Shown here: piece by piece, positions 1-7,032 of the stretch
Position numbering within the stretch: the first letter of the stretch is position 1
Layout of the letters: every line of letters begins with the position of its first letter
Assembly: GCA_019116345.1 (NCBI GenBank)
Contig: DXBV01000048.1
Location: 1 to 64,000 of the forward strand
Length of the DNA: 64,000 nucleotides
Source of the DNA: Candidatus Allofournierella merdipullorum
GTDB taxonomy: Bacteria; Bacillota; Clostridia; Oscillospirales; Ruminococcaceae
Direction: 5' to 3'
The notes under the pieces: generated by a model
What the model saw: the letters and a program-made list of their open reading frames with translations, nothing else
What the model was told of the DNA's origin: nothing
Databases searched by the model: none
Program-made: the position numbers and the translations under genes

Positions 1-235
1 TTGGGCCGGGCGGAGCATTTTTCTCAAAGCCGCCCTTTTCTTTGCCCGGGCGGCGCTGGGGCCCGGGCAGTTTGGGCGCGGGGTGGCCGCGTCACCGTCC
101 GCCGCCGCACGCGGCGTTTCGGACACGCTGCACTCGCACCGTGCAGCGTGTTCGCTCCGAGGCGCACTACGCGGCGGCAGTGCCGCGTCTGGTTCGGCCG
201 GCATCGGGCGGCGGGCCGGGCAAAGCGGGGAAGAG
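1..235 (+). repeat. Intergenic repeat, copy A (conserved flanks, variable stem)
   Basis: No convincing gene lies here. The stretch matches 43,316-43,545 along most of its length. Both copies start with a GGGCGGAGC block, then share GGTGGCCGCGTC, a CCGCCGCAC block, a stem-loop and a final GGCGCACTACGCGGCGG block. The stem here is an 11-bp perfect inverted repeat (123-133 with 141-151, 7-nt loop). It continues to GGCATCGGG and GGGCCGGGCAAAG, matching a third partial copy at 43,105-43,175. Short open frames exist in all directions but change frame between copies, so I regard it as non-coding. The left end may be cut by the window edge. Confidence 0.75.
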
Positions 236-283
236 CGCCGCCCTGATTTGACGGGTATCTCATTGTCCCGGCGCCGCCGTGGC

Positions 284-323
284 AAAAAAAGTGCCTCCCC
301 GTGTTTGCGGACCACGGGGAGGC
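284..323 (-). terminator. Intrinsic terminator downstream of birA
   Basis: An 11-bp stem GCCTCCCCGTG / CACGGGGAGGC (293-303, 313-323) is followed on the minus strand by a run of seven Ts (290-284). It lies about 155 nt beyond the birA stop codon and could end the birA operon, a separate small RNA, or both. Confidence 0.75.
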
Positions 324-395
324 GGTTAAGGGGTATCGCTTTGGTGTGAGGAGGAATCATGTACAGAACAACGGTTGCGGCTCCGTGTTCTGTGA
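284..395 (-). ncRNA. Candidate small RNA with CCUCCU segment and terminator
   Basis: On the minus strand a TATACT -10 element (400-405) precedes about 110 nt. These contain an imperfect hairpin (about 363-391, CAGAACA paired with TGTTCTG), an unpaired UUCCUCCUCACACC segment, and an 11-bp GC-rich stem (293-303 with 313-323) followed by seven Ts (284-290). This layout of 5' hairpin, exposed anti-Shine-Dalgarno-like C/U stretch and intrinsic terminator is typical of Firmicutes trans-acting sRNAs. No good -35 is visible. The terminator alone could instead serve the birA operon, whose stop codon is 155 nt upstream. The sRNA call is inference. Confidence 0.4.
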
Positions 396-478
396 TTTTA
401 GTATACCCATAACATAAGGAAGAATTTTGAAGGCTCTGTTAACTTTTTGTGAATCCTCGATTTTGACTTTTTTCGCGC

Positions 479-1213
479 TCACACCCGGCCGTAGATGCCT
501 TTCACGCTCACTTCGCCGCTGAGCACGTGCCGCAGGCCGCCCTCGGCGGCCACCACAAGGCGGCCCTGCTCGTCCACCGTCTCAGCCACACCCTCGCCGC
601 CCTCGAACCAGACCTGCCGGCCCAGGTTCACGCAGCGGGGCAGATAGTCCGCCCGCAGGGGGCCGAAGCCCTCGCGGTAGAAGGCTCGCAGGTCCGCGTC
701 CTCGATGAAATGGCGGCTGAGGCTTTCTGCCAGCCGCCGTGGCGCGTCGGGGGGCAGGGAATGGCCCAGATGCCCCGCCACGCTCACCCCGTGGGGCAGG
801 CCGGCGGCGGCGAAGAACTCTGCCGTCTGGGAAAGGTTCACCCCAATGCCGCTGACGAACGCGCCGCCAAAGCCCTCGCAGAGGATGCCCACCGCCTTTT
901 TGCCGCCCAGCAGCAGGTCGTTGGGCCACTTGAGGGCGCATTCCACCCCGAAGCACTCCTCCAGCGCCCGGGCCGCCGCCAGCCCCGAGGCCAGCGACAG
1001 ACAGGCCGGATCGGCCAGCGGCTCCTTGAAGAGGATGGTGTAATACAGCGCCTCGCCGGGCGCGTTCTGCCACACATGGCCCCGCCGGCCCCGGCCCGCA
1101 GTCTGGCAGGTGGTCCACACCGCGTCAAAATGGCCCATCCCGGAGAGATGGGCCTTGCAGTAGAGATTGGTGCTGTCCGCCTGGGGCAGCGCCGTCAGCT
1201 TCGGCTCACTCAT
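479..1213 (-). CDS. birA: Biotin--[acetyl-CoA carboxylase] ligase, short BirA
   Basis: This 244-residue enzyme activates biotin with ATP and attaches it to carboxylase biotin domains in the cytosol. The catalytic domain is complete: DSTN at residues 13-16, the biotin/AMP loop GRGRRG at 40-45, the KWPNDLLL core motif near residue 94, and a small C-terminal domain. The N-terminal DNA-binding domain of E. coli BirA is absent, so it should be a ligase without repressor function. It is the last gene of a tightly packed minus-strand operon, and its start overlaps the end of the phosphoesterase gene by 8 bp. Confidence 0.93.
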   Translation of the reverse strand: MSEPKLTALPQADSTNLYCKAHLSGMGHFDAVWTTCQTAGRGRRGHVWQNAPGEALYYTILFKEPLADPACLSLASGLAAARALEECFGVECALKWPNDLLLGGKKAVGILCEGFGGAFVSGIGVNLSQTAEFFAAAGLPHGVSVAGHLGHSLPPDAPRRLAESLSRHFIEDADLRAFYREGFGPLRADYLPRCVNLGRQVWFEGGEGVAETVDEQGRLVVAAEGGLRHVLSGEVSVKGIYGRV

Positions 1214-1694
1214 AGTCCGGCATCTCCAGATGCTCGAACACCGGGGCCTTGCCCTCCTCCACCGTGATGCGGCCGTAGGTGGGCCGCCCGCTGCGGGGGA
1301 TGGCCGCGCTGCCCGGGTTGAACAGGGTCACCTTGTCCAGCTGGACCAGGTCCGGGCAGTGGGTGTGGCCGAAGAGGGCCACGTCCGCGCCCCGGCAGAT
1401 GGCATTACGGGCCAGGTCGTCGTAGGAGTATTTCACGTTGTACTGGTGGCCGTGGACGTAGTAGAACAGCACGCCCTCGAAGGCCACAAGGCCCTCGCCC
1501 GGCTCCAGCGCGCCGAAATCGCAGTTGCCGTGCACCGGGTACACCGGCATGGGCAGGGCGTCCTGCACCTTTTCCAGGTCTTTGCAGCCGTCGCCCAGGA
1601 AGATGAGGGCGTCCGCTTTGGGGTTCTTGGCCGCCACCCGGGTGAAGGCGCTGGCCGAGCCGTGGGTGTCGGAAAGTACAAGGATGGTCTTCAT
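1206..1694 (-). CDS. YfcE/MJ0936-type metallophosphoesterase
   Basis: A 162-residue single-domain calcineurin-like phosphoesterase. Metal-binding motifs are visible in order: SDTHG at 8-12, GDGCKD near 34, HGNCD near 54, and a late H-G-H-Q/GHTHC pair. Length and motif spacing fit the YfcE family, whose members cleave phosphodiesters in vitro with largely unknown physiological substrates. The reading frame overlaps rsmI upstream (4 bp) and birA downstream (8 bp), indicating translational coupling. The N-terminus MKTILVLSDTHG is typical, so the start is secure. The precise substrate cannot be read from the sequence. Confidence 0.88.
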   Translation of the reverse strand: MKTILVLSDTHGSASAFTRVAAKNPKADALIFLGDGCKDLEKVQDALPMPVYPVHGNCDFGALEPGEGLVAFEGVLFYYVHGHQYNVKYSYDDLARNAICRGADVALFGHTHCPDLVQLDKVTLFNPGSAAIPRSGRPTYGRITVEEGKAPVFEHLEMPDYE

Positions 1695-2539
1695 TCGTTT
1701 TCCTCCTGCCGCGTCAGCAGCCGGTAGATCTGGCTTTTGCTGAACGGGGTGTTCTGGGCCGCCTGCTTCGCCGCGGCGCTGGCGCTCATGCCGCCCTCCA
1801 TCAGCTCCCGGGCCTTTTGGGCCGCCTCGTCCAGCGTGGGGGGCGCGGGCTGTGTCTCGGCGGGGGACGCGCCGGCCATCACCAGCACGTACTCACCCCG
1901 GGGATTATTGGTCTCGTAATACTCCACCGCTTCGCCCAGGGTGGTCTTGACCACCTCTTCGTGGAGCTTGGTCAGCTCCCGGGCCAGGGTGATGCTGCGG
2001 TCCGGGCCGAAGGCTTCTTGCAGATGGCCCAGGGTCATGCGCAGCTTGTGGGGCGCTTCGTAGAAGATGACGGTGCGCTCCTCGCCTTTCAGCTGCTCCA
2101 GCCGCTCCCGGCGCTGGCGCAGATTGGTGGGCAGAAAGCCCTCGAACACAAAGCGCCCGGTGGGCTGGCCGCTCACCGCCAGGGCGGTGACGCAGGCGCT
2201 GGCCGCCGGCACCGGCACCACCTTGATGCCCTCGGCCAGCGCGTCGGTGACGATGACCTCGCCGGGGTCGGAGATGGCGGGCATGCCCGCGTCGGAGCAC
2301 AGGGCGCAGTTCTCGCCCGCCTGGATGCGGTCCAGGATGTAGCGGCCCCGCTCCTTGAGGTTGTGCTCGTAATAGCTCACCAGCGGCTTTTTCAGCCCCA
2401 GGTGGTTCAGCAGTTTCAGGGTGACCCGGGTGTCCTCGGCGGCGATGAAGTCCACGCTGCCGAAGGTGGCGGCGGCCCGGGGGGTCATGTCCTCCAGGTT
2501 GCCGATGGGGGTCGCCACGATATAGAGTGTGCCGGCCAT
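1691..2539 (-). CDS. rsmI: 16S rRNA 2'-O-ribose C1402 methyltransferase RsmI
   Basis: RsmI methylates the ribose of C1402 in the 16S rRNA decoding centre using S-adenosylmethionine. The 282-residue protein shows the tetrapyrrole-methylase fold motifs: ATPIGNLED at 9-17, AEDTR near 34, SDAGMPAISDPG near 82, and VFYEAPHKL-type residues mid-protein. A GTG at 2548 could extend it by three codons, but it lies too close to the GGGAAGG ribosome-binding site, so the ATG at 2539 is preferred. It sits directly behind the trmN6-type methyltransferase, a common clostridial pairing of RNA-modification genes. Confidence 0.93.
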   Translation of the reverse strand: MAGTLYIVATPIGNLEDMTPRAAATFGSVDFIAAEDTRVTLKLLNHLGLKKPLVSYYEHNLKERGRYILDRIQAGENCALCSDAGMPAISDPGEVIVTDALAEGIKVVPVPAASACVTALAVSGQPTGRFVFEGFLPTNLRQRRERLEQLKGEERTVIFYEAPHKLRMTLGHLQEAFGPDRSITLARELTKLHEEVVKTTLGEAVEYYETNNPRGEYVLVMAGASPAETQPAPPTLDEAAQKARELMEGGMSASAAAKQAAQNTPFSKSQIYRLLTRQEENE

Positions 2540-2544
2540 GGGCC

Positions 2545-3249
2545 TCACATCCCTTCCCGATAGATTTTTTGAAGCTGGGCCGAGGGGCGGCCGCCCTCGT
2601 CCTCCATGAACACGTCCGGCTCAAAGCGCAGGCCGGGGCGGCGGTTCTTCTGGGCCTCCACCAGCACCAGCCAGGGCACGTCCCCTGCCTTCTGCTTGGC
2701 AAAGGCCGCCCGCTTGGGCTCCAGCCCCGCCGCCGACAGCACCGCGCACACCCGGGCGAACTGGTCCGCCCGGTGGCAGAGGGCGAAGCGCCCGCCGTCC
2801 CGCAGAAGGGCGGCCGCCGCGGCGGCCACCTGCTCCAGGGTGCAGCCGCCCTCGTGGCGGGCGGTGGCACGGGCGGACTTGGGGCTGACGAAGCCCCCGG
2901 TGAAGTAGGGGGGATTGGCCGCCACCAGATGGGCAAGGCCGTCGCCCCGCAATTCGTTCAGGTCGGCGCAGACCGGCGTGATGTGGGCCAGGGCCGCGTC
3001 TTCGGCCAGGGCCTGTTCCAGCAGGGAAGTGCCCTCCGGGTCCACCTCCACGGCGCGGCAGGGGCCGCGGTGGCCCAGGTCGTGCCAGCGCAGGGCCACG
3101 ATGCCGCAGCCGCTGCACAGGTCCACCGCCGTTTCCGCCCGCCGGGGGCGGGCAAAGCCGGAGAGGAGCATCGCGTCGGTGCCGAAGCGGTGGGCCCGGC
3201 TGATGCAGACCTTTGTGCCGTGGGCCAGAGTTTCCACCGAGACTTCCAC
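2545..3249 (-). CDS. TrmN6-type tRNA/RNA N6-adenine methyltransferase
   Basis: A 234-residue class I SAM-dependent methyltransferase. Motif I DLCSGCG is at 43-49 and the amino-group methyltransferase signature NPPYF at 112-116. This architecture and its placement directly upstream of rsmI match the TrmN6/YfiC family, which modifies A37 of tRNA-Val in E. coli. I chose the GTG start at 3249 because AAGGGAGG lies 8 nt upstream. The open frame continues further upstream but only through the preceding terminator. An extended -10 (TGGTATAAA, 3274-3282) lies just upstream, making this the first gene of the operon ending in birA. Confidence 0.87.
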   Translation of the reverse strand: MEVSVETLAHGTKVCISRAHRFGTDAMLLSGFARPRRAETAVDLCSGCGIVALRWHDLGHRGPCRAVEVDPEGTSLLEQALAEDAALAHITPVCADLNELRGDGLAHLVAANPPYFTGGFVSPKSARATARHEGGCTLEQVAAAAAALLRDGGRFALCHRADQFARVCAVLSAAGLEPKRAAFAKQKAGDVPWLVLVEAQKNRRPGLRFEPDVFMEDEGGRPSAQLQKIYREGM

Positions 3250-3273
3250 GCGCTTTGCCTCCCTTCGCGTATT

Positions 3274-3282
3274 TTTATACCA
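3274..3282 (-). promoter_or_regulatory. Extended -10 promoter of the trmN6-rsmI-birA operon
   Basis: TGGTATAAA on the minus strand, 25 nt upstream of the GTG start and downstream of the ferredoxin terminator. No convincing -35 is seen, as is usual for extended -10 promoters. Confidence 0.55.
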
Positions 3283-3294
3283 TGACACGCAACC

Positions 3295-3323
3295 AAAAAA
3301 GCGGCGGGTGCAAGGCCCGCCGC
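3295..3323 (-). terminator. Ferredoxin terminator
   Basis: Stem GCGGCGGG/CCCGCCGC (3301-3308, 3316-3323) followed on the minus strand by TTTTTT. It lies 33 nt past the ferredoxin stop codon. Confidence 0.85.
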
Positions 3324-3355
3324 TCTTTTTTGTGCTTTGCCGGCGAAAAGGCTGA

Positions 3356-3631
<276 letters not shown>

Positions 3632-3633
3632 TT

Positions 3634-3661
3634 ATTGTAGCATAAAATCAAAAAAGAACAA
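3634..3661 (-). promoter_or_regulatory. Ferredoxin promoter
   Basis: TTGTTC (3656-3661), 16-nt spacer, TACAAT (3634-3639) on the minus strand. It lies in the only AT-rich stretch of this intergenic region, about 110 nt upstream of the ferredoxin start. Confidence 0.7.
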
Positions 3662-3678
3662 GGGGAAATCCTGAAAAA

Positions 3679-4527
3679 TCAGGGCTGGTCCGGGTCGGGG
3701 GCCTTGGGAGCCCGCTTGCCGCCCCGCAGGTAGACGCACTCGCTGCGCTTGTAGTATTTGGGGGCCAGCGCCTCGCTGGCGAAGCGCACCTTCAGCATGC
3801 CGCTGACGGGGTTGGCCTCGATGACCACGCCCTCGCCGTCCGGCGTGCGCACCACGCTGCCGTTCATGGGGGTGATGCTGTTCAGATACTCATAGGCCTT
3901 GTGCTCGTAGGAAAGGCAGCACATCAGCCGCCCGCAGGCCCCGGAAATTTTGGCCGGGTTCAACGACAGGCCCTGCTCCTTGGCCATCTTGATGGACACC
4001 GGCTGGAAGTCCTTCAAAAAGCGGCTGCAGCAGAAGGGCTGGCCGCAGATGCCAAGGCCGCCCTTCATCTTGCTCTCGTCCCGCACGCCGATCTGGCGCA
4101 GCTCGATGCGGGTGTGCAGAGCGCCGGCCAGGTCCTTCACCAGCTCCCGGAAGTCCACCCGGCCATCGGCGGTGAAGTAGAAAAGAATTTTGGAGCGGTC
4201 CAGGTTGTACTCCGCCTCCACCAGCTTCATCTCCAGCTTGTGGGCGGCGATGCGCTCGTTGCACAGCTCGAAGGCGGCCTTCTCGTCCGCCCGGTTCTTT
4301 TCCATCCGGCGCACGTCCACCGAGTCGGCCATCCGCTGGATGGGCTTGAGCTCCCGGCTCACCTGGCTGTCCGGCACGTCCCGGGGGCCGGCCACCACCT
4401 CGCCGCACTCGGTGCCGCGGGCGGTCTCCACCACAACGTAGTCCCCCTCCTTGACGTCAAAGCCGGTGGGGTCGAAATAATAGGCCTTTCCGCTGGCCTT
4501 GAAGCGCACTGAAATGACTTTTTTCAT
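3679..4527 (-). CDS. ricT: RicT (YaaT/PSP1) Fe-S regulator of RNA processing
   Basis: A 282-residue PSP1-domain protein. In Bacillus RicT (YaaT) joins RicA and RicF in a [4Fe-4S] complex that steers RNase Y mRNA processing and sporulation phosphorelay. The conserved Cys motifs are present: CGQPFCC and CGRLMCC in the second half, preceded by the DFRELVKDLA segment. Gene order darA-holB-ricT matches Bacillus and other Firmicutes. The start ATG-AAA-AAA at 4527 follows a weak GAGAG site. A 185-bp gap separates it from holB. I see no gene in that gap. Confidence 0.92.
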   Translation of the reverse strand: MKKVISVRFKASGKAYYFDPTGFDVKEGDYVVVETARGTECGEVVAGPRDVPDSQVSRELKPIQRMADSVDVRRMEKNRADEKAAFELCNERIAAHKLEMKLVEAEYNLDRSKILFYFTADGRVDFRELVKDLAGALHTRIELRQIGVRDESKMKGGLGICGQPFCCSRFLKDFQPVSIKMAKEQGLSLNPAKISGACGRLMCCLSYEHKAYEYLNSITPMNGSVVRTPDGEGVVIEANPVSGMLKVRFASEALAPKYYKRSECVYLRGGKRAPKAPDPDQP

Positions 4528-4712
4528 GGGGTCAACTCTCTTTGCCCGGCCGCCGGGCGTGGGTGTCAGGTCCCTTGCCCGCGGCTGGTTTTGGGCAAGA
4601 GCGAAAGAGGGAAGAAGAAGTTGGGGGACAGCTCGTCCGCCCGAAAGAAAAACACAAGCCGCGCCGGGAAAGGCCCGGGCGGAAAAAACGCACAGAAAGG
4701 CGGGGCCGGCGT

Positions 4713-5621
4713 TCAGCCGGCCGCATCGCAGAGTTTCGCCGCCAGCAGGGTGAACAGCAGCTTCTGGTTGAGGCTGCGGTCCATGCCGCGGCGCACCTCG
4801 CCGCAGCCTTCGGCGCAGCGGGCGGCAGCGGACAGGGGCAGGCCCAGGCCCTCGGCCCCTTCCAGCACGGCGGCGGCCACGCAGGCCAGGTCCTCCAGCA
4901 GGCGGGCGGCGGCGGGGCGGTCCTTTTCCACGGCGGCCAGCAGCCGCATGGTCTCGTAGCGGTCGGCTTTGCCCACGGCCTTCGCCAGCTCCAGGGCAGC
5001 GTCCAGGCTGCGGCGGGCGGCGGGGTCGGTGGCGGCGGCCTTTGCGGGGCCGATGCGCCCGGCGTAGACCCGGGCCAGCAGCGCCGCGTCGGGGCAGCCG
5101 GGGCAGGTTTCTTTGAGATAGGCCTCGCACTGGGCCGTGGTCACCGGGCACAGAAGGAACAGGCCGCAGCGGCTGCGGATGGTGGCCAGCACGGCGGCGG
5201 CGCTGGGCGCGGTGAGGATGAACAGCACCCCGGCAGGGGGCTCTTCCAGAACTTTGAGCAGGGCGTTGGCGGCGGAGGGGTTCATGCGGTGCGCGCCGTA
5301 GAAGATGACCACCCGCCCCGCGGCGGAAAGGGCCGTCTCATAGACGAGGCTGCGCACCTGACGGGCCTGGCCCACCAGGATCTCTCCCCGCTGGCCCTGG
5401 CCCCGCACCTCGATGCACTCGCTGCTGCGCCCGGCCAGCACCGCCTCGGCGGCGTCGCCCCCTTCGGGGAAGAGGAAATCGGCCGCGAGGCACCGGGCGG
5501 CAAAGCCCGCGCCGCAGCCTTCTTCGGCGCACAAAAGCACACTATTGGAAAGCCGCCCTGCCTGCAGGGCGGCCTGAACGCTGTCTTTAAAGGCTTCGTT
5601 GCCCCGGATGCGGCTGAGCAT
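4713..5621 (-). CDS. holB: DNA polymerase III delta-prime subunit
   Basis: A clamp-loader subunit of about 302 residues. It resembles HolB proteins of Firmicutes: an AAA+ fold without a functional Walker A, the NALLKVLEEPP sensor-region motif near residue 138, and IRSRC shortly after, the arginine-finger region. The start codon overlaps the darA stop in a TGATG arrangement (the GTG one codon upstream is also possible), so translation is coupled. Its location between darA and ricT is the standard Firmicutes context. Confidence 0.9.
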   Translation of the reverse strand: MLSRIRGNEAFKDSVQAALQAGRLSNSVLLCAEEGCGAGFAARCLAADFLFPEGGDAAEAVLAGRSSECIEVRGQGQRGEILVGQARQVRSLVYETALSAAGRVVIFYGAHRMNPSAANALLKVLEEPPAGVLFILTAPSAAAVLATIRSRCGLFLLCPVTTAQCEAYLKETCPGCPDAALLARVYAGRIGPAKAAATDPAARRSLDAALELAKAVGKADRYETMRLLAAVEKDRPAAARLLEDLACVAAAVLEGAEGLGLPLSAAARCAEGCGEVRRGMDRSLNQKLLFTLLAAKLCDAAG

Positions 5622-5944
5622 CACAGCTTTTCGAAGCGCTCCACGTTGGTGACGAAGATGGTGGCGCCGCCCACGGTGACCTGCAGCGGATAGGCGGTGG
5701 CCACGCCGATGCCGTAGCTGGCGGTGCTGGGCACGACCTCGGTGCGCTGCTTGCAGTGCTGGGCGATGATCTGGATGCAGGGATCCACCTTCTCATCGTC
5801 GGTGCCGATCATCAGGGTCATGTTGCCGGCCATCAGAAAGCCGCCGGTGGTGGACAGACGGGTGACGGAGAAGCCCTCCTGGATGAGGTGGTTGCAGACC
5901 TGTTTCGCGTCCTCTTTGTTGACGATGGCAGTGATGAGTTTCAT
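5621..5944 (-). CDS. darA: DarA/PstA PII-like cyclic-di-AMP receptor
   Basis: A 107-residue protein matching the DUF970 family. It begins MKLITAIVNKEDA, has the GGFLMAGNMTLMIG core, and ends with ATIFVTNVERFEKL, as in Bacillus DarA (YaaQ). DarA trimers bind c-di-AMP in a PII-like fold, and their downstream target is not settled. It is the first gene of the darA-holB-ricT operon. An extended -10 promoter (6001-6009) and a leader carrying a GGCCCCGCC/GGCGGGGCC hairpin precede it. Confidence 0.95.
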   Translation of the reverse strand: MKLITAIVNKEDAKQVCNHLIQEGFSVTRLSTTGGFLMAGNMTLMIGTDDEKVDPCIQIIAQHCKQRTEVVPSTASYGIGVATAYPLQVTVGGATIFVTNVERFEKL

Positions 5945-6000
5945 GGACTATACCCCCTTTTGGCCCCGCCACGGGGGGCGGCGCCTGTTTTTGTGCTTTC

Positions 6001-6009
6001 ATTATACCA
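6001..6009 (-). promoter_or_regulatory. darA extended -10 promoter
   Basis: TGGTATAAT on the minus strand, about 55 nt upstream of the darA start. Confidence 0.65.
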
Positions 6010-6030
6010 CACTCCGCCGCGGATTTCCAC

Positions 6031-6060
6031 AAAAAACGGCGCGCCCAAAGCGGGCGCGCC
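6031..6060 (-). terminator. Terminator after rhomboid-like gene
   Basis: Stem GGCGCGCCC / GGGCGCGCC (6038-6046, 6052-6060) followed by TTTTTT on the minus strand, 21 nt beyond the stop codon. Confidence 0.85.
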
Positions 6061-6080
6061 CCTTGCAAGGTGTTCTTGTC

Positions 6081-6746
6081 TCAGCGGCCCCGCCACTGGT
6101 TCTCCCACTCGCGGCGGCGACGGCGGGTCTCGGCGTCATTCTTCAGCCGGCGGAAGATGTCCGGCCCGAAGAAAACAAGGAAGTTCACAAGCCCCAGCAC
6201 GGTGGCCAGCGCCTGGGTGAACTGGAAGGTGATGAGCAGAAACGCCACCTGCAGCACATAGAGGCCGCCGGCGATCCAGCCCAGCCACTTCACCTTCACC
6301 GGCAGCACGAAGAAGAGCATCAGCTGCATGTCGGGGAAGAGCCAGGCGAAGGCGAAGAAGAGGGAATAGAACAGCGCCTCGCTGCTGCCCCAGCCGGTGA
6401 GCAGGCAGGCCACCCAGGCCCCCGCCATGCCCAGCAGGAAGTAAACGTCGAAGGTGAAGGCTCCCCAGGCCCGCTCCAGCGAGGTGCCGATCCAGTAGAC
6501 GAGGTAGACCTCCAGCGCGAAGAACAGCGGGTTCATGGTGAGGGAGGGGCTGAACACGAAGCTCACCAGCCGCCACAGCTGCAGGTGCATAAGGCCCGAC
6601 CGGGTGAGCTGCAGCAGATAATACACATTGCTGTTCACCAGCATGATGACCAGCCAGGCGGCGATCTGCCCGCCGGCCACCACCAGCATCAGGTTCTTCG
6701 GCGCTTTGCGGCCGTAGCGGTATTGCATTTTTGCAAGCCAGTTCAT
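6081..6746 (-). CDS. Rhomboid/derlin-like membrane protein, apparently non-catalytic
   Basis: A 221-residue protein with about six hydrophobic segments. The N-terminal block LWRLVSFVFSPSLTMNPLFF, followed by LVYWIGTSLERAWG, resembles the rhomboid-superfamily TM1-TM2 region. However, the serine-protease GxSG motif and the paired histidines are not present, so it looks like a pseudo-rhomboid (derlin- or TMEM115-like). The C-terminus is Arg-rich and cytosolic. The start ATG at 6746 has AAAGGAGG at good spacing; upstream in-frame codons lack a ribosome-binding site. Function is unknown. Confidence 0.7.
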   Translation of the reverse strand: MNWLAKMQYRYGRKAPKNLMLVVAGGQIAAWLVIMLVNSNVYYLLQLTRSGLMHLQLWRLVSFVFSPSLTMNPLFFALEVYLVYWIGTSLERAWGAFTFDVYFLLGMAGAWVACLLTGWGSSEALFYSLFFAFAWLFPDMQLMLFFVLPVKVKWLGWIAGGLYVLQVAFLLITFQFTQALATVLGLVNFLVFFGPDIFRRLKNDAETRRRRREWENQWRGR

Positions 6747-6850
6747 GGCGTGTGTCCTCCTTTGGGGCGGCCGGGGGCCGCGTGTTGTTTTTTTGTTGTG
6801 TGAGGCTGCGGGGGCACTTTCACCCGCATTTTTGGCATTTTGGGGCTTTC

Positions 6851-6980
6851 CATTCAACAAAAAGTTAATGGACCTTGAATTTTCCGCCCCGAATGTTGAA
6901 AACTAATGGGTTGAGCAGGGGTTCTTAACACTTTCAACAGAGTTTTCAACATTTCTGTGGAAAGTCGGGGTTTATACACA
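6851..6980. other. DnaA-box-like / TTCAACA repeat cluster
   Basis: This intergenic stretch between the YitT-family and rhomboid-like genes holds CATTCAACA (6851-6859), TGTTGAAAA (6894-6902), CTTTCAACA (6931-6939), TTTTCAACA (6943-6951), TGTGGAAAG (6956-6964) and TTATACACA (6972-6980). The last matches the TTATNCACA DnaA-box consensus exactly. CATTCAACA and TTTTCAACA also occur in the dnaA-dnaN spacer. It may be a DnaA-binding or titration cluster outside the origin; this is inference. It also contains the 5' region of the rhomboid-like gene. Confidence 0.4.
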
Positions 6981-7032
6981 TTGTAAACGGAATGGGCCCT
7001 GTTTGCAAGAAAAATGGAGAATTGATGTGGTT

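Noticed and set aside
1..251. Short peptides (for example SEAHYAA) shared between the two repeat loci
   Set aside because: Frames shift between copies and the stem varies fully, so similarity is at DNA level and not a conserved protein.
359..412. 17-codon ORF (MYRTTVAAPCSVILVYP) with a GAGGAGG site on the plus strand
   Set aside because: No promoter or downstream plus-strand gene for it to lead; the same bases look more coherent as a minus-strand sRNA. Kept only as an alternative.
4528..4712. Possible small gene between ricT and holB
   Set aside because: Frames are Arg/Pro-rich without a ribosome-binding site; I see nothing convincing in this 185-bp gap.
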